A stretch of DNA of 64,000 bases. Origin: Desulfococcus multivorans. Its GTDB lineage: Bacteria > Desulfobacterota > Desulfobacteria > Desulfobacterales > Desulfococcaceae. Location: the NCBI RefSeq assembly GCF_001854245.1, contig NZ_CP015381.1, positions 3,383,001 to 3,447,000 on the forward strand. The letters are read 5' to 3'. Positions within the stretch are counted from its first letter, which is position 1; every line of letters begins with the position of its first letter. This document shows positions 51,975 to 60,255 of the stretch, piece by piece. The notes under the pieces were generated by a model that was not told the DNA's origin, made no database searches, and saw only the letters and a program-made list of their open reading frames with translations. The translations under genes and the position numbers were made by a program.

Positions 51975-52322
51975 TCAGGATTCAGGGGTCGAAGCGCCGG
52001 AAGGCGTCGACACGGCTTTTCCGCAATGAGGACAGTAGCGGAATTCGGGATGGAGAGCTCTGCCGCAATACCGGCACCGGGCGTTCATCCGATCGACAGC
52101 GGCCAGATATTCTTCCCCCATCTCATGGATCTGCCGTTCACATCGCTCGCACATCAAAAACGGTTCCCCCTTCCGGATTCGGACGACAGGAATGAAAAAA
52201 AGATTCAACCAATAGTCCACCCGCTTGTGATAGGCCTGGGCCAGACCGCACACCGGACATATCACGGGCTTTTCGTCCAGGACCTTGATCCTTGGCGTGA
52301 TGCCGCCAATCAGAAAAAACAT
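51975..52322 (-). CDS. Zinc-ribbon protein, 115 aa
   Basis: Start at the ATG 52322 with GGGGGGAGGAC ahead, in preference to an upstream GTG. Three CxxC knuckles: ICPVCGL, MCERCER, CRYCGRALHPEFRYCPHCGK, giving two zinc ribbons. A hydrophobic stretch (YWLNLFFIPVVRI) between them suggests membrane contact. Similar double zinc-ribbon proteins are found in many bacteria with unknown role. It follows trmL in opposite reading order, 12 bases away. Confidence 0.75.
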   Translation of the reverse strand: MFFLIGGITPRIKVLDEKPVICPVCGLAQAYHKRVDYWLNLFFIPVVRIRKGEPFLMCERCERQIHEMGEEYLAAVDRMNARCRYCGRALHPEFRYCPHCGKAVSTPSGASTPES

Positions 52323-52361
52323 GCCGTCCTCCCCCCTCACGAGGCCTGGCCTTGGAGATGG

Positions 52362-52910
52362 TCAGAAATCCCGAGGCTTGCAGATCACTTCCCGAATACG
52401 AATGTCGAACATATCCGATTGATTGGCCGGCTTCAGAACCACCGCCGCGTCGGCCCCCTTGCCGGTGCCGCCGACGGCGACGATGTCCCCGCCGGACAGG
52501 GCGCCGGCATCCGCCGCCATGATCGAAACCTCCACCGCCACCTTGACCCCCTGGCCAAAGAGCCTCAAGGTGTCGGCAATCAGAAGTGCGGGATAAATGC
52601 CCGAGTGTTTGTTGGCGACGGCCCGTTCCACCCCGGAAAGCGCATGAGTGGCCGCCACCACCACAGCGCCCTTTTGGATCAGCGATTTCTTCACATCGGC
52701 GGGCATGATACTCTTGAACGGCTCTTTGAACCCGCAGTGATACGTCACCACCACTACCTTGAACCCCTTGAAGATCTCGAGTGCCTTGAATCCGGTCTCC
52801 CCTTTCGTGGAAGCCACCACCATCTCCTCGATCCCCAGGGCTTTGCCCCGCTCGTATGCCAGTTCCAAGGTTCTGTCCGTGTTTTCCCTGCCGGGTCTGT
52901 CAAACCACAT
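52362..52910 (-). CDS. Pyruvate kinase alpha/beta domain protein
   Basis: 182 residues, only the C-terminal pyruvate kinase domain: TLELAYERGKALGIEEMVVA, STKGETGFKALEIFKGFKVV and VVVAATHALSGVERAV. The catalytic barrel is absent, so it is not a pyruvate kinase; stand-alone PK_C proteins occur in many archaea and bacteria with unknown function, perhaps binding phosphorylated sugars or nucleotides. A good GGAGG precedes the ATG. Confidence 0.85.
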   Translation of the reverse strand: MWFDRPGRENTDRTLELAYERGKALGIEEMVVASTKGETGFKALEIFKGFKVVVVTYHCGFKEPFKSIMPADVKKSLIQKGAVVVAATHALSGVERAVANKHSGIYPALLIADTLRLFGQGVKVAVEVSIMAADAGALSGGDIVAVGGTGKGADAAVVLKPANQSDMFDIRIREVICKPRDF

Positions 52911-53070
52911 GCATCCTCCTTCATGAAAGTGCCGCGACTCGAAATTTATACTTGATCTAATGCCGCGTTTGTTCCTATTCTATCAATCGGCAATTCCCTG
53001 AATAAAAGTGAATCCCCAAAAAGTCAAAGGCATTTTTCATCCGACGACCCCCTCTATGCGGAGGCACGAC

Positions 53071-53910
53071 ATGATCATTGATTTTCATGTACACATCTTT
53101 TCCGAAAAAATCCGACAGAATCGATCCGCCTTTTTTCCATCGGAACCGGCGTTCAAACTCCTCTACGATTCTCCCAAATCCCGGCTGGTGAGCGCAGAGG
53201 ACACCCTGCGGATGATGGACGAGGAAGGCGTCGACCGCTCGGTAATCTTCGGCTTCCCCTGGCAGGATGCAGACACCTTCAGAAGAGAGAACGACTACAT
53301 CATCGAGACGGTCCTGAAATACCCGGACCGGTTCATCGGCCTCGCCTGTTTCGATGCGCTGAACCCGAAGGCGGCCGATGAGACCGAGCGATGCCTTGGC
53401 GCCGGGCTGCACGGCGTCGGAGAACTGGCGTTTTACACCTCGGGAATCGACGAGACGTGCATCAGCGCGCTGGAGCCCGTCATGGCCCTCTGCCGCGACC
53501 ACGACCGCCTGATTCTCATTCACACCAACGAGCCCGTCGGTCACCAATACCCCGGTAAAAGTCCCAACACCCTCGCCCAAATCTATCGGATGATCCAGAC
53601 CTTTCCCGAAAACAAAATCGTTCTGGCCCACTGGGGCGGCGGCATCTTCTTCTACAACCTCCTGAAACGCGAGGTCAAGGAGACCCTCGGGAACGTCTGG
53701 TTCGACACGGCGGCCTCCCCCTTTCTCTATGACATCGACATCTATCCCATGGCGGGTCAGATGGCCGGCCAGGAAAAGATCCTTTTCGGCACCGACTATC
53801 CGCTTCTCAAGCCCGGCCGCTATTTCAGCGACATGGATAAAACGGACCTTTCCAGCGAGGATCGGGCCGACATCTGCGGAGAGAATGCCCGAAAACTCCT
53901 GGGATTGTAA
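53071..53910 (+). CDS. Amidohydrolase-2 family protein (metal-dependent TIM barrel)
   Basis: 279 residues from the ATG with GGAGG upstream. MIIDFHVHIFSEKI gives the first HxH metal site, GLACFDALNPKAADETERCL and GLHGVGELAFY follow, ILIHTNEPVGHQYPG and IVLAHWGGG the His ligands, and FGTDYPLLKPGRYFSDM the final Asp. The family includes ACMSD-like decarboxylases and hydrolases; substrate unknown. It is divergent from the PK_C gene and converges with the YkgJ-type gene. Confidence 0.9.
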   Translation: MIIDFHVHIFSEKIRQNRSAFFPSEPAFKLLYDSPKSRLVSAEDTLRMMDEEGVDRSVIFGFPWQDADTFRRENDYIIETVLKYPDRFIGLACFDALNPKAADETERCLGAGLHGVGELAFYTSGIDETCISALEPVMALCRDHDRLILIHTNEPVGHQYPGKSPNTLAQIYRMIQTFPENKIVLAHWGGGIFFYNLLKREVKETLGNVWFDTAASPFLYDIDIYPMAGQMAGQEKILFGTDYPLLKPGRYFSDMDKTDLSSEDRADICGENARKLLGL

Positions 53911-53958
53911 GCCCCGACGGTGACGGGGGTGCCGTCGTTGAAAAACACGGACAGGCGA

Positions 53959-54651
53959 TCAGGGGAGGTTGGATGGCACCTTTTGAAGGCTTTCGATGAA
54001 GGAAAGCATCTTCTGTCGGTGTCGGGGCGGGACCATGAGCGCGCGGATCGGCCGGTTTCGGATGAGGCCTTCGGGCGGGGGGCCAAGGCTGCCCGCCCGA
54101 TATCGTCGACGGTTATCCGCCGATGCGAAAAAAAGGAGAAGATCGGTCAGGTTGCCGGAATAGCCGTCCCGATCCACATGCTCGAGGTACTGCAGGACCA
54201 CATTGTTGACCGTCACAATGAACGGATCCATCTCCGCGAAGCCGGTATCATCACACCGAAGTGCCGAAACCATACACCGGCATCCATAGGGGCGCACGGC
54301 GTAGACCGGACACTCCCCCTCTTCCAGAAACGGACAGGCACCCCAATCCGGATCGCTCGCTTCTTCCGGGGGATCCTCCCCCCGGATGCAGATTTCCGCC
54401 AGAGCGTTGGTCGTCACCCGGGGGATAAACCGGGGCAGGTCGATCGCCCCCCGAAGTTTCTCAAAAAAGTCGGCTCTTCCCTCGTCAACAAGACGGACCG
54501 ACAGGGCATAGGCTTCAAGGGTGGTCAGGGTGACGTTTCGCGTGCAACATCGGGCGCATCCCTTTCGGCATGCGGTCTCATATTCGGCGATAAACCCCTC
54601 GTACACCCGATAGATGTGATCGAGCACCGCCAGTTTTTCTTCAACGCCCAT
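53959..54651 (-). CDS. YkgJ-type cysteine cluster protein
   Basis: 230 residues from the ATG at 54651 (GGAGG eight bases upstream). CRKGCARCCTRNVTLTTLEA and CPFLEEGECPVYAVRPYGCR are the cysteine-cluster blocks (CxxC..CC and CPFL..C..Y..RP..CR) of the YkgJ family, thought to bind Zn or an Fe-S cluster. Function unknown. No operon partner. Confidence 0.85.
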   Translation of the reverse strand: MGVEEKLAVLDHIYRVYEGFIAEYETACRKGCARCCTRNVTLTTLEAYALSVRLVDEGRADFFEKLRGAIDLPRFIPRVTTNALAEICIRGEDPPEEASDPDWGACPFLEEGECPVYAVRPYGCRCMVSALRCDDTGFAEMDPFIVTVNNVVLQYLEHVDRDGYSGNLTDLLLFFASADNRRRYRAGSLGPPPEGLIRNRPIRALMVPPRHRQKMLSFIESLQKVPSNLP

Positions 54652-54906
54652 GCATGGACCTCCTTTTTCCGGATTCGTCCATAGCACGGAAAGGCCGCTT
54701 TCGGCAAACCAAAGCGCTCACCGGCAGCCATTTCCTTCCCCGGGATCGGCACGGGGCCTGCAGGCGTCACGTCATCGCCGCATGAAACCGACACCCCCCG
54801 CCGAGGTTTGATGGCGTCGCCGTACTTGCCGATGCAGGTGATATCCCTCCGGCGACCTGCCGACACAGCAGGACTTGGGAAAAACCCTGCACCCTTCTCA
54901 GCCGTC
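54652..54906. other. Spacer between YkgJ-type and PilZ-like genes
   Basis: 255 bases; on the minus strand a series of GC-rich stems may form, but no known riboswitch or gene could be supported. It carries the strong ribosome site of the YkgJ-type gene. Confidence 0.4.
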
Positions 54907-55227
54907 TCAGTATTCCGGAAGAAAATATCGGACCCTGACCTCGTATCTGGAGGGCATCGTTCCCGGCATCTCCCTGCACGACATCACCCGGCCCAGTGCA
55001 TTCATCGGCGGCAACCTGTTGCCGGCGACGCCCGCTTTGGCTCTGCGGGAACGGATCCATACGGTCGATCCGATCTCAAACGGCCGGGTGGACTGGAAAC
55101 AAACCCCTTCCCCCCAATGGCTGAAGGTCCAGCTGGTGGTTCCCACCGGCATATTGAAATAGTTGACCTCTATCGACGCCTTGCATCCCTCTTCCGGACG
55201 AACCTTTTTTTCGATCGATTTTTCCAT
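54907..55227 (-). CDS. PilZ-like domain protein, 106 aa
   Basis: A short protein with a beta-rich pattern resembling PilZ domains: CKASIEVNYFNMPVGTTSWT, FSHWGEGVCFQSTRPFEIGS and SRYEVRVRYFLPEY. The usual RxxxR and D/NxSxxG c-di-GMP motifs are only partly present (RPEEGCKA; SHWGEGVCF), so ligand binding is doubtful. If PilZ, it would link c-di-GMP to motility or envelope functions. It stands alone, with a 400-base spacer upstream. Confidence 0.6.
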   Translation of the reverse strand: MEKSIEKKVRPEEGCKASIEVNYFNMPVGTTSWTFSHWGEGVCFQSTRPFEIGSTVWIRSRRAKAGVAGNRLPPMNALGRVMSCREMPGTMPSRYEVRVRYFLPEY

Positions 55228-55628
55228 GTTTTCTCGGCATATCAGGATGGGTTCACAGCACCAATCAACTTCCGGCTTTCACAATGTTGACCGGGAAGCA
55301 GTAATGTCGGGGATAATGACGAAGCCCTTTGCACGAGGCGCTCACGCGTCGTTTGAGCGTCGTGAATCATCAGCCGCTCGGGCGGCTTGAGCGTCGGCGT
55401 GTTTTCAGGCCCCCGGAACAAACTTCAGCGGAGCATGAACAAAAGTAAGCAATCCGTGGGACATTCCCGGCTTTTGAAAGTCGAAAATTGAAGATAGTAA
55501 TACCTATCGATTATCGAATCGGTTTGTCCATAGGGGAAAGGCATCATTTTCGGTAGGGGAATGTCCCGGTCGGGATCGACTCCCATAAAGAGCGGAGGGC
55601 TATCGGGCAGAAAACACCGCTCCGAAGG
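55228..55628. other. Spacer with inverted pair of dispersed repeats
   Basis: 401 bases without a gene. The motif occurs at 55265-55281 (TCAACTTCCGGCTTTCA) and, inverted, at 55475-55491 (reverse complement TCAATTTTCGACTTTCA); 14 of 17 bases match. Between them are two hairpins (55339-55344 with 55354-55359; 55372-55377 with 55382-55387). The pair may form the ends of a 227-base mobile or structured element. No coding sequence or target-site duplication seen. Confidence 0.5.
55265..55491. repeat. Possible MITE-like element with 17-base inverted ends
   Basis: Ends as described for the spacer. The right end is identical, 17 of 17, to the copy at 5486-5502. The internal region is shared in part with the gyrA leader copy (the stretch following the motif, GTTGACCGG... 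versus GTCGACCGG...). No flanking duplication is visible, so an insertion is not proved. Confidence 0.4.
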
Positions 55629-56306
55629 CTATTCCTTCCAGAGATCTACGTCGATGATCCCGATCTTGGCGGCATACCGTATCAGCTCGATCGTACTGTG
55701 CAGGCCCAGCTTTCGCATGATGTTGGCCCGATGGTTCTCGGCCGTCTTGGGGCTGATGAAAAGTTTTTCAGCCACCTGCGTGGCGGAATACCCCTCCCCC
55801 AGGAGGGTCATCACCTCCTGCTCGCGGGGCGTCAGGGACTCATAGCCGTCCGTACTGACGGCTATCTTCTTTTCAGGCAGTTCGGCGAGCTTCTTGACCA
55901 CTTTTTCAGAAACCTTCGCGTCCATGAAATAGTCGCCGTTGAGAACGTGCTCAATCCCCTTGATCAGCATATCCGCGGCCGACTCCTTGGCCAGATATCC
56001 GGCGGCGCCGGCCTGGAAGGAGCGAACGATATAATCGATCTTTGAATACATGCTGACCATCAGTACGCGTGTATCGGGCGAGCACTTCAGAATGTCCCGG
56101 GCAAGCTCGATCCCGTTCCGGTCGGGAAGGGAAATGTCCACGATGGCCAGGTCGGGTTTGATCTCTTTGACGGTTTTCAGCCCCAGATCGGCGTTCCCCG
56201 CTTCCCCAACCACGTCGTAGCGGTCGCTTCTCCCCAGAATGGTTTTCAATCCTTCCCGGAACAGGGGATGATCATCGATGATGATGATCCGTTTCTTGTC
56301 GCCCAC
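55629..56306 (-). CDS. NarL/FixJ-type response regulator
   Basis: 225 residues from the GTG at 56306, which has AGGAGGA at ideal distance; an in-frame ATG 102 bases upstream would add an unrelated extension. Receiver: RIIIIDDHPLFREGLKTIL, acceptor Asp in LAIVDISLPDRNGIELA, Lys in GYLAKESAADM. Output: LuxR-type HTH SLTPREQEVMTLLGEGYSAT and KTAENHRANIMRKLGLHSTI. An orphan; its type fits the orphan HisKA_3 kinase at 3176-4189, but pairing is speculative. Confidence 0.94.
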   Translation of the reverse strand: MGDKKRIIIIDDHPLFREGLKTILGRSDRYDVVGEAGNADLGLKTVKEIKPDLAIVDISLPDRNGIELARDILKCSPDTRVLMVSMYSKIDYIVRSFQAGAAGYLAKESAADMLIKGIEHVLNGDYFMDAKVSEKVVKKLAELPEKKIAVSTDGYESLTPREQEVMTLLGEGYSATQVAEKLFISPKTAENHRANIMRKLGLHSTIELIRYAAKIGIIDVDLWKE

Positions 56307-56483
56307 ACGGATCCTCCTCGAAAGGGTGACGGCGCCCGTCACGTTGTCGTCCGGACAATGGGCACCGGAATTCGATCCATTGATAACAAATTCCGATTGT
56401 TTTGACAATGCATTATGGCCGGCGCCTTGGCGAAACCCAGGGAGCGCCGGCCGCGGCAGGAGCCTTTCCCGAGGATCGCGGCA

Positions 56484-56972
56484 CTATTCGCCGGCTCTTT
56501 CACGGGCAAGCTCCTCGTCGCTCATACACCAGAAGGGGAAGCCGTCCCGGGTCCGTCGAATCTTGTACTCATCAAATTCACCCCGTTTCACCTTGGCGGC
56601 GATAAAGAGGTCCCGCCCCTCGATTTCAGCCCAGGCCCCCTTGATTTTCACCTCATCCCCTTTTCGTATCCCGATCCCGTCAGGGTCCACAAACCATTTC
56701 GGCCCCAGATGAACCTCGATCCGATCGCCGTCTTCGTCCTTGAGGATCATCGCCGTCCCCGGGGACATGCCGGCCAGGGGCACCACTTCGGAGAAGCCCT
56801 CCACCGTTCCTTTGAGCCGGTCCCGTTCGCTGTTTTTGTAAAGCTGGTTGTAGGGGCCGTCGATCTCCCACCCCCCCATCTCCCTGGGACCGCCGGCCAA
56901 ACCGGCTCCCAAACCCGCGGCAAGAACGACGACAATAATTGCGATTACCGAAAGAAATCCTCGATTCGTCAT
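56484..56972 (-). CDS. Exported or membrane-anchored OB-fold-like protein
   Basis: 162 residues from the ATG at 56972 (AAAGGAGG upstream). N-terminal hydrophobic segment FLSVIAIIVVVLAAGLGAGL as signal or anchor, then a beta-rich domain with LKGTVEGFSEVVPLAGMSPG, ILKDEDGDRIEVHLGPKWFV, IGIRKGDEVKIKGAWAEIEG and DLFIAAKVKRG, the pattern of bacterial OB-fold (BOF-like) modules. It ends FPFWCMSDEELARE. Periplasmic binding role possible; no named family. It lies 35 bases downstream of the thiamine-binding gene. Confidence 0.7.
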   Translation of the reverse strand: MTNRGFLSVIAIIVVVLAAGLGAGLAGGPREMGGWEIDGPYNQLYKNSERDRLKGTVEGFSEVVPLAGMSPGTAMILKDEDGDRIEVHLGPKWFVDPDGIGIRKGDEVKIKGAWAEIEGRDLFIAAKVKRGEFDEYKIRRTRDGFPFWCMSDEELARERAGE

Positions 56973-57007
56973 GATGATGCCTCCTTTTTTGAAATAGCAC
57001 GAACGCG

Positions 57008-57319
57008 TCACGTATTGACGCTGCCGATCCTGTCCGTGACGGATCGGGCCTTGCCGTAAATGCGTCCGGTATCCCCCTTGCGGATATCGAGTTTGACGGT
57101 GGCGTAAATACGGGATGCATCGCCCGCCAGAACATCATGGGCACGCTGGACGATGTCCAGGGCCTCCGCCAGGGTCGGGGTCTCGACAAGGGTTCCCATG
57201 GCCGTCACCTGATAAACGACGCCGCTGTCCCGGATCATTTCGACGACCCGGCCGACCGCCGCGCCGACACTCCCGCCCTTGTCCGTCGGAAAAATGGCCA
57301 ACTCCATCAGAACCGACAT
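57008..57319 (-). CDS. MTH1187-type thiamine-binding protein (UPF0045)
   Basis: 103 residues: MELAIFPTDKGGSVGAAVGR, VVYQVTAMGTLVETPTLAEA and RIYATVKLDIRKG are family blocks. Homologues form a ferredoxin-like tetramer and bind thiamine or its relatives. AGGAGGT precedes the ATG. Between the TamA gene (53 bases upstream in reading direction) and the OB-like gene; perhaps one transcript. Confidence 0.9.
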   Translation of the reverse strand: MSVLMELAIFPTDKGGSVGAAVGRVVEMIRDSGVVYQVTAMGTLVETPTLAEALDIVQRAHDVLAGDASRIYATVKLDIRKGDTGRIYGKARSVTDRIGSVNT

Positions 57320-57372
57320 AACGGTACCTCCTCATCTGTTGCCTTTCACCCGGGTCGGGGCTGCCCGAGACG

Positions 57373-60255
57373 TCAAAAGGTGTAGCCGATGGAAAAGTGA
57401 AGACGCCCCGCATCCTCTCCCGCCATCGGGTCCAGTTTCCAGCCGTACAGGATACCGACGGCGCCGATGGGGGTGATGTATCGGAGACCGAGGCCCGCGG
57501 AAGACCGCAGATCGTCCGAGCCGCCCGAGCCGCCGGCGCGACCAATCCGGCCCACATCATAGAAGGCCGCCATTTCGAGGTTCATCCCCAGGTCATAGCG
57601 GACCTCGAGGTTTCCCAGAAGGGATTCCCGACCGCCCACGGCCCTGCCGTCGGCATCGATCCGCAGAAGGTTTTCGTCAAACCCCCTCACGGTGGCGGTC
57701 CCCCCCAGATAGAACAACTGGTCGTCCGGGACGACGCTGTCGGATCCATAGGGGTAAATATAGCCATACATGCCGCGAATCGCAAAGGTCAGGCGATCCA
57801 CCGGCGTCTTGTAATAACGGGTTTCAAATCGATACTTCAGAAAATCGTCCAGGGATTCCTGGAGCCCTCTGGACAGATCGACGTGGAAAGAGGCGAATAC
57901 CCCCCGGGTGGGTCGTACAAAGGAATCGGTCGTATTGTAGACGGCCGAGGGTGTCCCGACCAGGACGGTTCGCGTCCTGTAGAGTTCCTCGTCGCCCTCC
58001 GGAATCGGGCTGCCGCCGCGCATATACTGTTCCCGCCGTTCCAGGCTGAAAGCCAGTCCGAGATCCAGCGCCCCGTCCAGCAGCCGACGGCTGAACACCT
58101 GGGAAACGCCGAAGTTGCGGGTTCCGAAATCCTGGTTGAACGCCTCCCGTTTTTCGCCGAACACGGTGCTTGTGGCGGAAATCCGACTCTGCCGGAAACG
58201 GGGCTCCGTAAAGGCGGCCTCCAGGCGATAGCCGATCTGACTGATCTCCATGCCGCCCCTCAGGTCCTGGTTCCGTCCCAGGAAATTGCGGTCTCCGCCC
58301 CTGGCTGCGGCAAAAAAGTGTCGTTCCGTGTCGTACCCCAGACTGAATTCCATCCAGTAAGGCGGTTCCTCCTCCACCTCTACGATCAGATCGACCGTCT
58401 CCGCCCGCTCCTGCAACCCGGGAAACCTGAAACGAACCGAGTCGACGGCCCCCATGTTCTGGATGTTCCGACGGCTTTCCAGGATCTTCCGGGCGGAAAA
58501 AGGCCCGTCGGGCCGGATCTCCAGTTCATTCCGGAGAATCTCTTCCACCGTCCGGAAATTCCCCGTAAAATGGATCCGCCCCACTCCCACGTATCCGCCC
58601 TCCGAAACCGTATAGCGGACGTGGGCGCCGGTGCCGTCGGAAGAAAGCGCGGCCGAACCCTTGACCTGAACGTATGGATACCCCTTTTCCGCGACAATGC
58701 CCGTGATGGTGTCTTCATCGGTTTTGAGCAGGTACTCCCGGTAGGGTTCGCCGGGCTTCAGGAGAAGGACCGTCTCGAGGGTCTCCAGGGAGACCACGGA
58801 CACACCGGTGATCGACAGGGAAGATACGCGGGTTTGAACCCCCTCGTCGATGGTGATGGCCAGACGGCCGTAGCGTTTACCGTCCCCGCTGTCGTCGCCG
58901 TCGGCGGTTTCCGTCCCGGCCTGCCAATCCATCTTCCACGCCACGGTCGTCTTCAGGAATCCCTCCCGGAGGTAGAGGGCCTTGACGGCGCCGATATCGT
59001 CTTTGAGCCGCCGCGGATCGTATTCGCCGTCTGCAAGGAGGCCCGGGGTCCGCGTCAGCATCTGTTTCAGTATCCTGTCGTCGTCAAAGGTGGTGTTCCC
59101 TTCGATGTCGATATGCTCGACAACGGACCGGGGGCCTTCGTCGATCAGGATGCGGATGTCCCGCCGCTTTTCGGAGGCCTCCCCGGAAAGCGATTCGGCC
59201 GTCGTCACGCGGCTGTCGAGATATCCGTCGCTTCGGTAGCGATTGCGGATGTTCCGCAGGCTTTTTTTGAGGCCCGCATCGTTTCGGTTTCCGGTTGAAA
59301 GGGCGAGATCCCGGCGCAGGGTCCACCAGGCCCAGTAGGCATCGTTCCCCTCGAACGAAACGTCATATCGCGGCCCTTCCTCCACCGCCAGCCATACGTC
59401 AACTGCCGCCGTCTCGACGTCTCTGGCCACACGGGCGTCCACCGCCGCGTCGGCATAGCCTTTGGCACGATAGAATTTCACAAGCTCCCGCACGTCTTCA
59501 TCGAGATCCTTCCGAACGAATCGGGTGACGCCCCCGAAAAGGAGCGATTTTTTCCATGCGTCCGTCCTCAATTTGAGCCGAAAGTCGGAAAAAGCGCGGT
59601 TGCCGTCGACGGCAAAGCTTTCGAGCCGGAAGTACCGGCCCTTATCGATCCTTACCCGGAGGTCCACGATCCCCGCCGTTCCGCTCGGTTCCGCCGTGAT
59701 GCGCACCACCGGCGCGATGTAGCCCTGGCTTTTGAAGAGATCGACCACCGACGCCTCCTCGGCCGGAATCCTTTCAGCGTCATAACTGCCGCCGGAATGG
59801 AAGGTGAGGGCATTCCGCACCTCCCGATCGAAGACGGGAAACGCCCCCGCCACCCGGATCGCCCGGATCCTGAAAAAGGGCGTCAACCGGAAGGTCAGCA
59901 CGATCTCGTCCGCCGTCCAATCGGGGTCTGGAACGTGAACAGCCGCGAACATCCCGGAGGCATCCAGCGCCGCAAGGCTCTTCTGAAGCGCGGCCTCTGA
60001 AAACGGCTCCCCCGCCTTCACCAGGATCATGCCCCTGGCCATGGATTCCCACCGGGCCGTATCCCCCCGGCCCTCCTCGATCTCGATATCGATCCCTGAA
60101 ACGATGGGTCCCTCTCCGGCCGAAAGACGGCCGCTGCCGTTCGGGTCCGCCGCAGGTGCGGAAGCCGAGTCCAGGATCAAGAGCAGCGCAACGCCAATCA
60201 ACAGCATTCTGGGTATCAATGGTCCTCTTTCCCGACGCAAGGACGCGTCATGCAT
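57373..60255 (-). CDS. tamA: TamA/BamA-family outer membrane protein (Omp85)
   Basis: 960 residues. A signal-peptide-like N-terminus (MLLIGVALLLILDSASAPAA after a basic lead), several POTRA repeats (about 45-580; for example IRAIRVAGAFPVFDREVRNA and FESFAVDGNRAFSDF-type blocks), and an Omp85 beta-barrel (about 600-960) with LGGTATVRGFDENLLRIDAD (VRGF lid motif) and a C-terminal SIGYTF with terminal Phe. It probably works with TamB, whose gene stop overlaps this start (TAATG), to insert autotransporters or move lipids. It is longer than E. coli TamA (577 aa), with more POTRA copies. Confidence 0.92.
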   Translation of the reverse strand: MHDASLRRERGPLIPRMLLIGVALLLILDSASAPAADPNGSGRLSAGEGPIVSGIDIEIEEGRGDTARWESMARGMILVKAGEPFSEAALQKSLAALDASGMFAAVHVPDPDWTADEIVLTFRLTPFFRIRAIRVAGAFPVFDREVRNALTFHSGGSYDAERIPAEEASVVDLFKSQGYIAPVVRITAEPSGTAGIVDLRVRIDKGRYFRLESFAVDGNRAFSDFRLKLRTDAWKKSLLFGGVTRFVRKDLDEDVRELVKFYRAKGYADAAVDARVARDVETAAVDVWLAVEEGPRYDVSFEGNDAYWAWWTLRRDLALSTGNRNDAGLKKSLRNIRNRYRSDGYLDSRVTTAESLSGEASEKRRDIRILIDEGPRSVVEHIDIEGNTTFDDDRILKQMLTRTPGLLADGEYDPRRLKDDIGAVKALYLREGFLKTTVAWKMDWQAGTETADGDDSGDGKRYGRLAITIDEGVQTRVSSLSITGVSVVSLETLETVLLLKPGEPYREYLLKTDEDTITGIVAEKGYPYVQVKGSAALSSDGTGAHVRYTVSEGGYVGVGRIHFTGNFRTVEEILRNELEIRPDGPFSARKILESRRNIQNMGAVDSVRFRFPGLQERAETVDLIVEVEEEPPYWMEFSLGYDTERHFFAAARGGDRNFLGRNQDLRGGMEISQIGYRLEAAFTEPRFRQSRISATSTVFGEKREAFNQDFGTRNFGVSQVFSRRLLDGALDLGLAFSLERREQYMRGGSPIPEGDEELYRTRTVLVGTPSAVYNTTDSFVRPTRGVFASFHVDLSRGLQESLDDFLKYRFETRYYKTPVDRLTFAIRGMYGYIYPYGSDSVVPDDQLFYLGGTATVRGFDENLLRIDADGRAVGGRESLLGNLEVRYDLGMNLEMAAFYDVGRIGRAGGSGGSDDLRSSAGLGLRYITPIGAVGILYGWKLDPMAGEDAGRLHFSIGYTF

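Noticed and set aside
54652-54906. Minus-strand stretch near the PilZ-like gene with short pieces reminiscent of a c-di-GMP (GEMM) riboswitch
   Set aside because: The conserved GACGCAAAGCC core and the P2 hairpin are missing; only isolated short words match.
57397-59298. A 633-codon open frame antisense to tamA
   Set aside because: A GC-driven shadow frame; tamA has full domain support.
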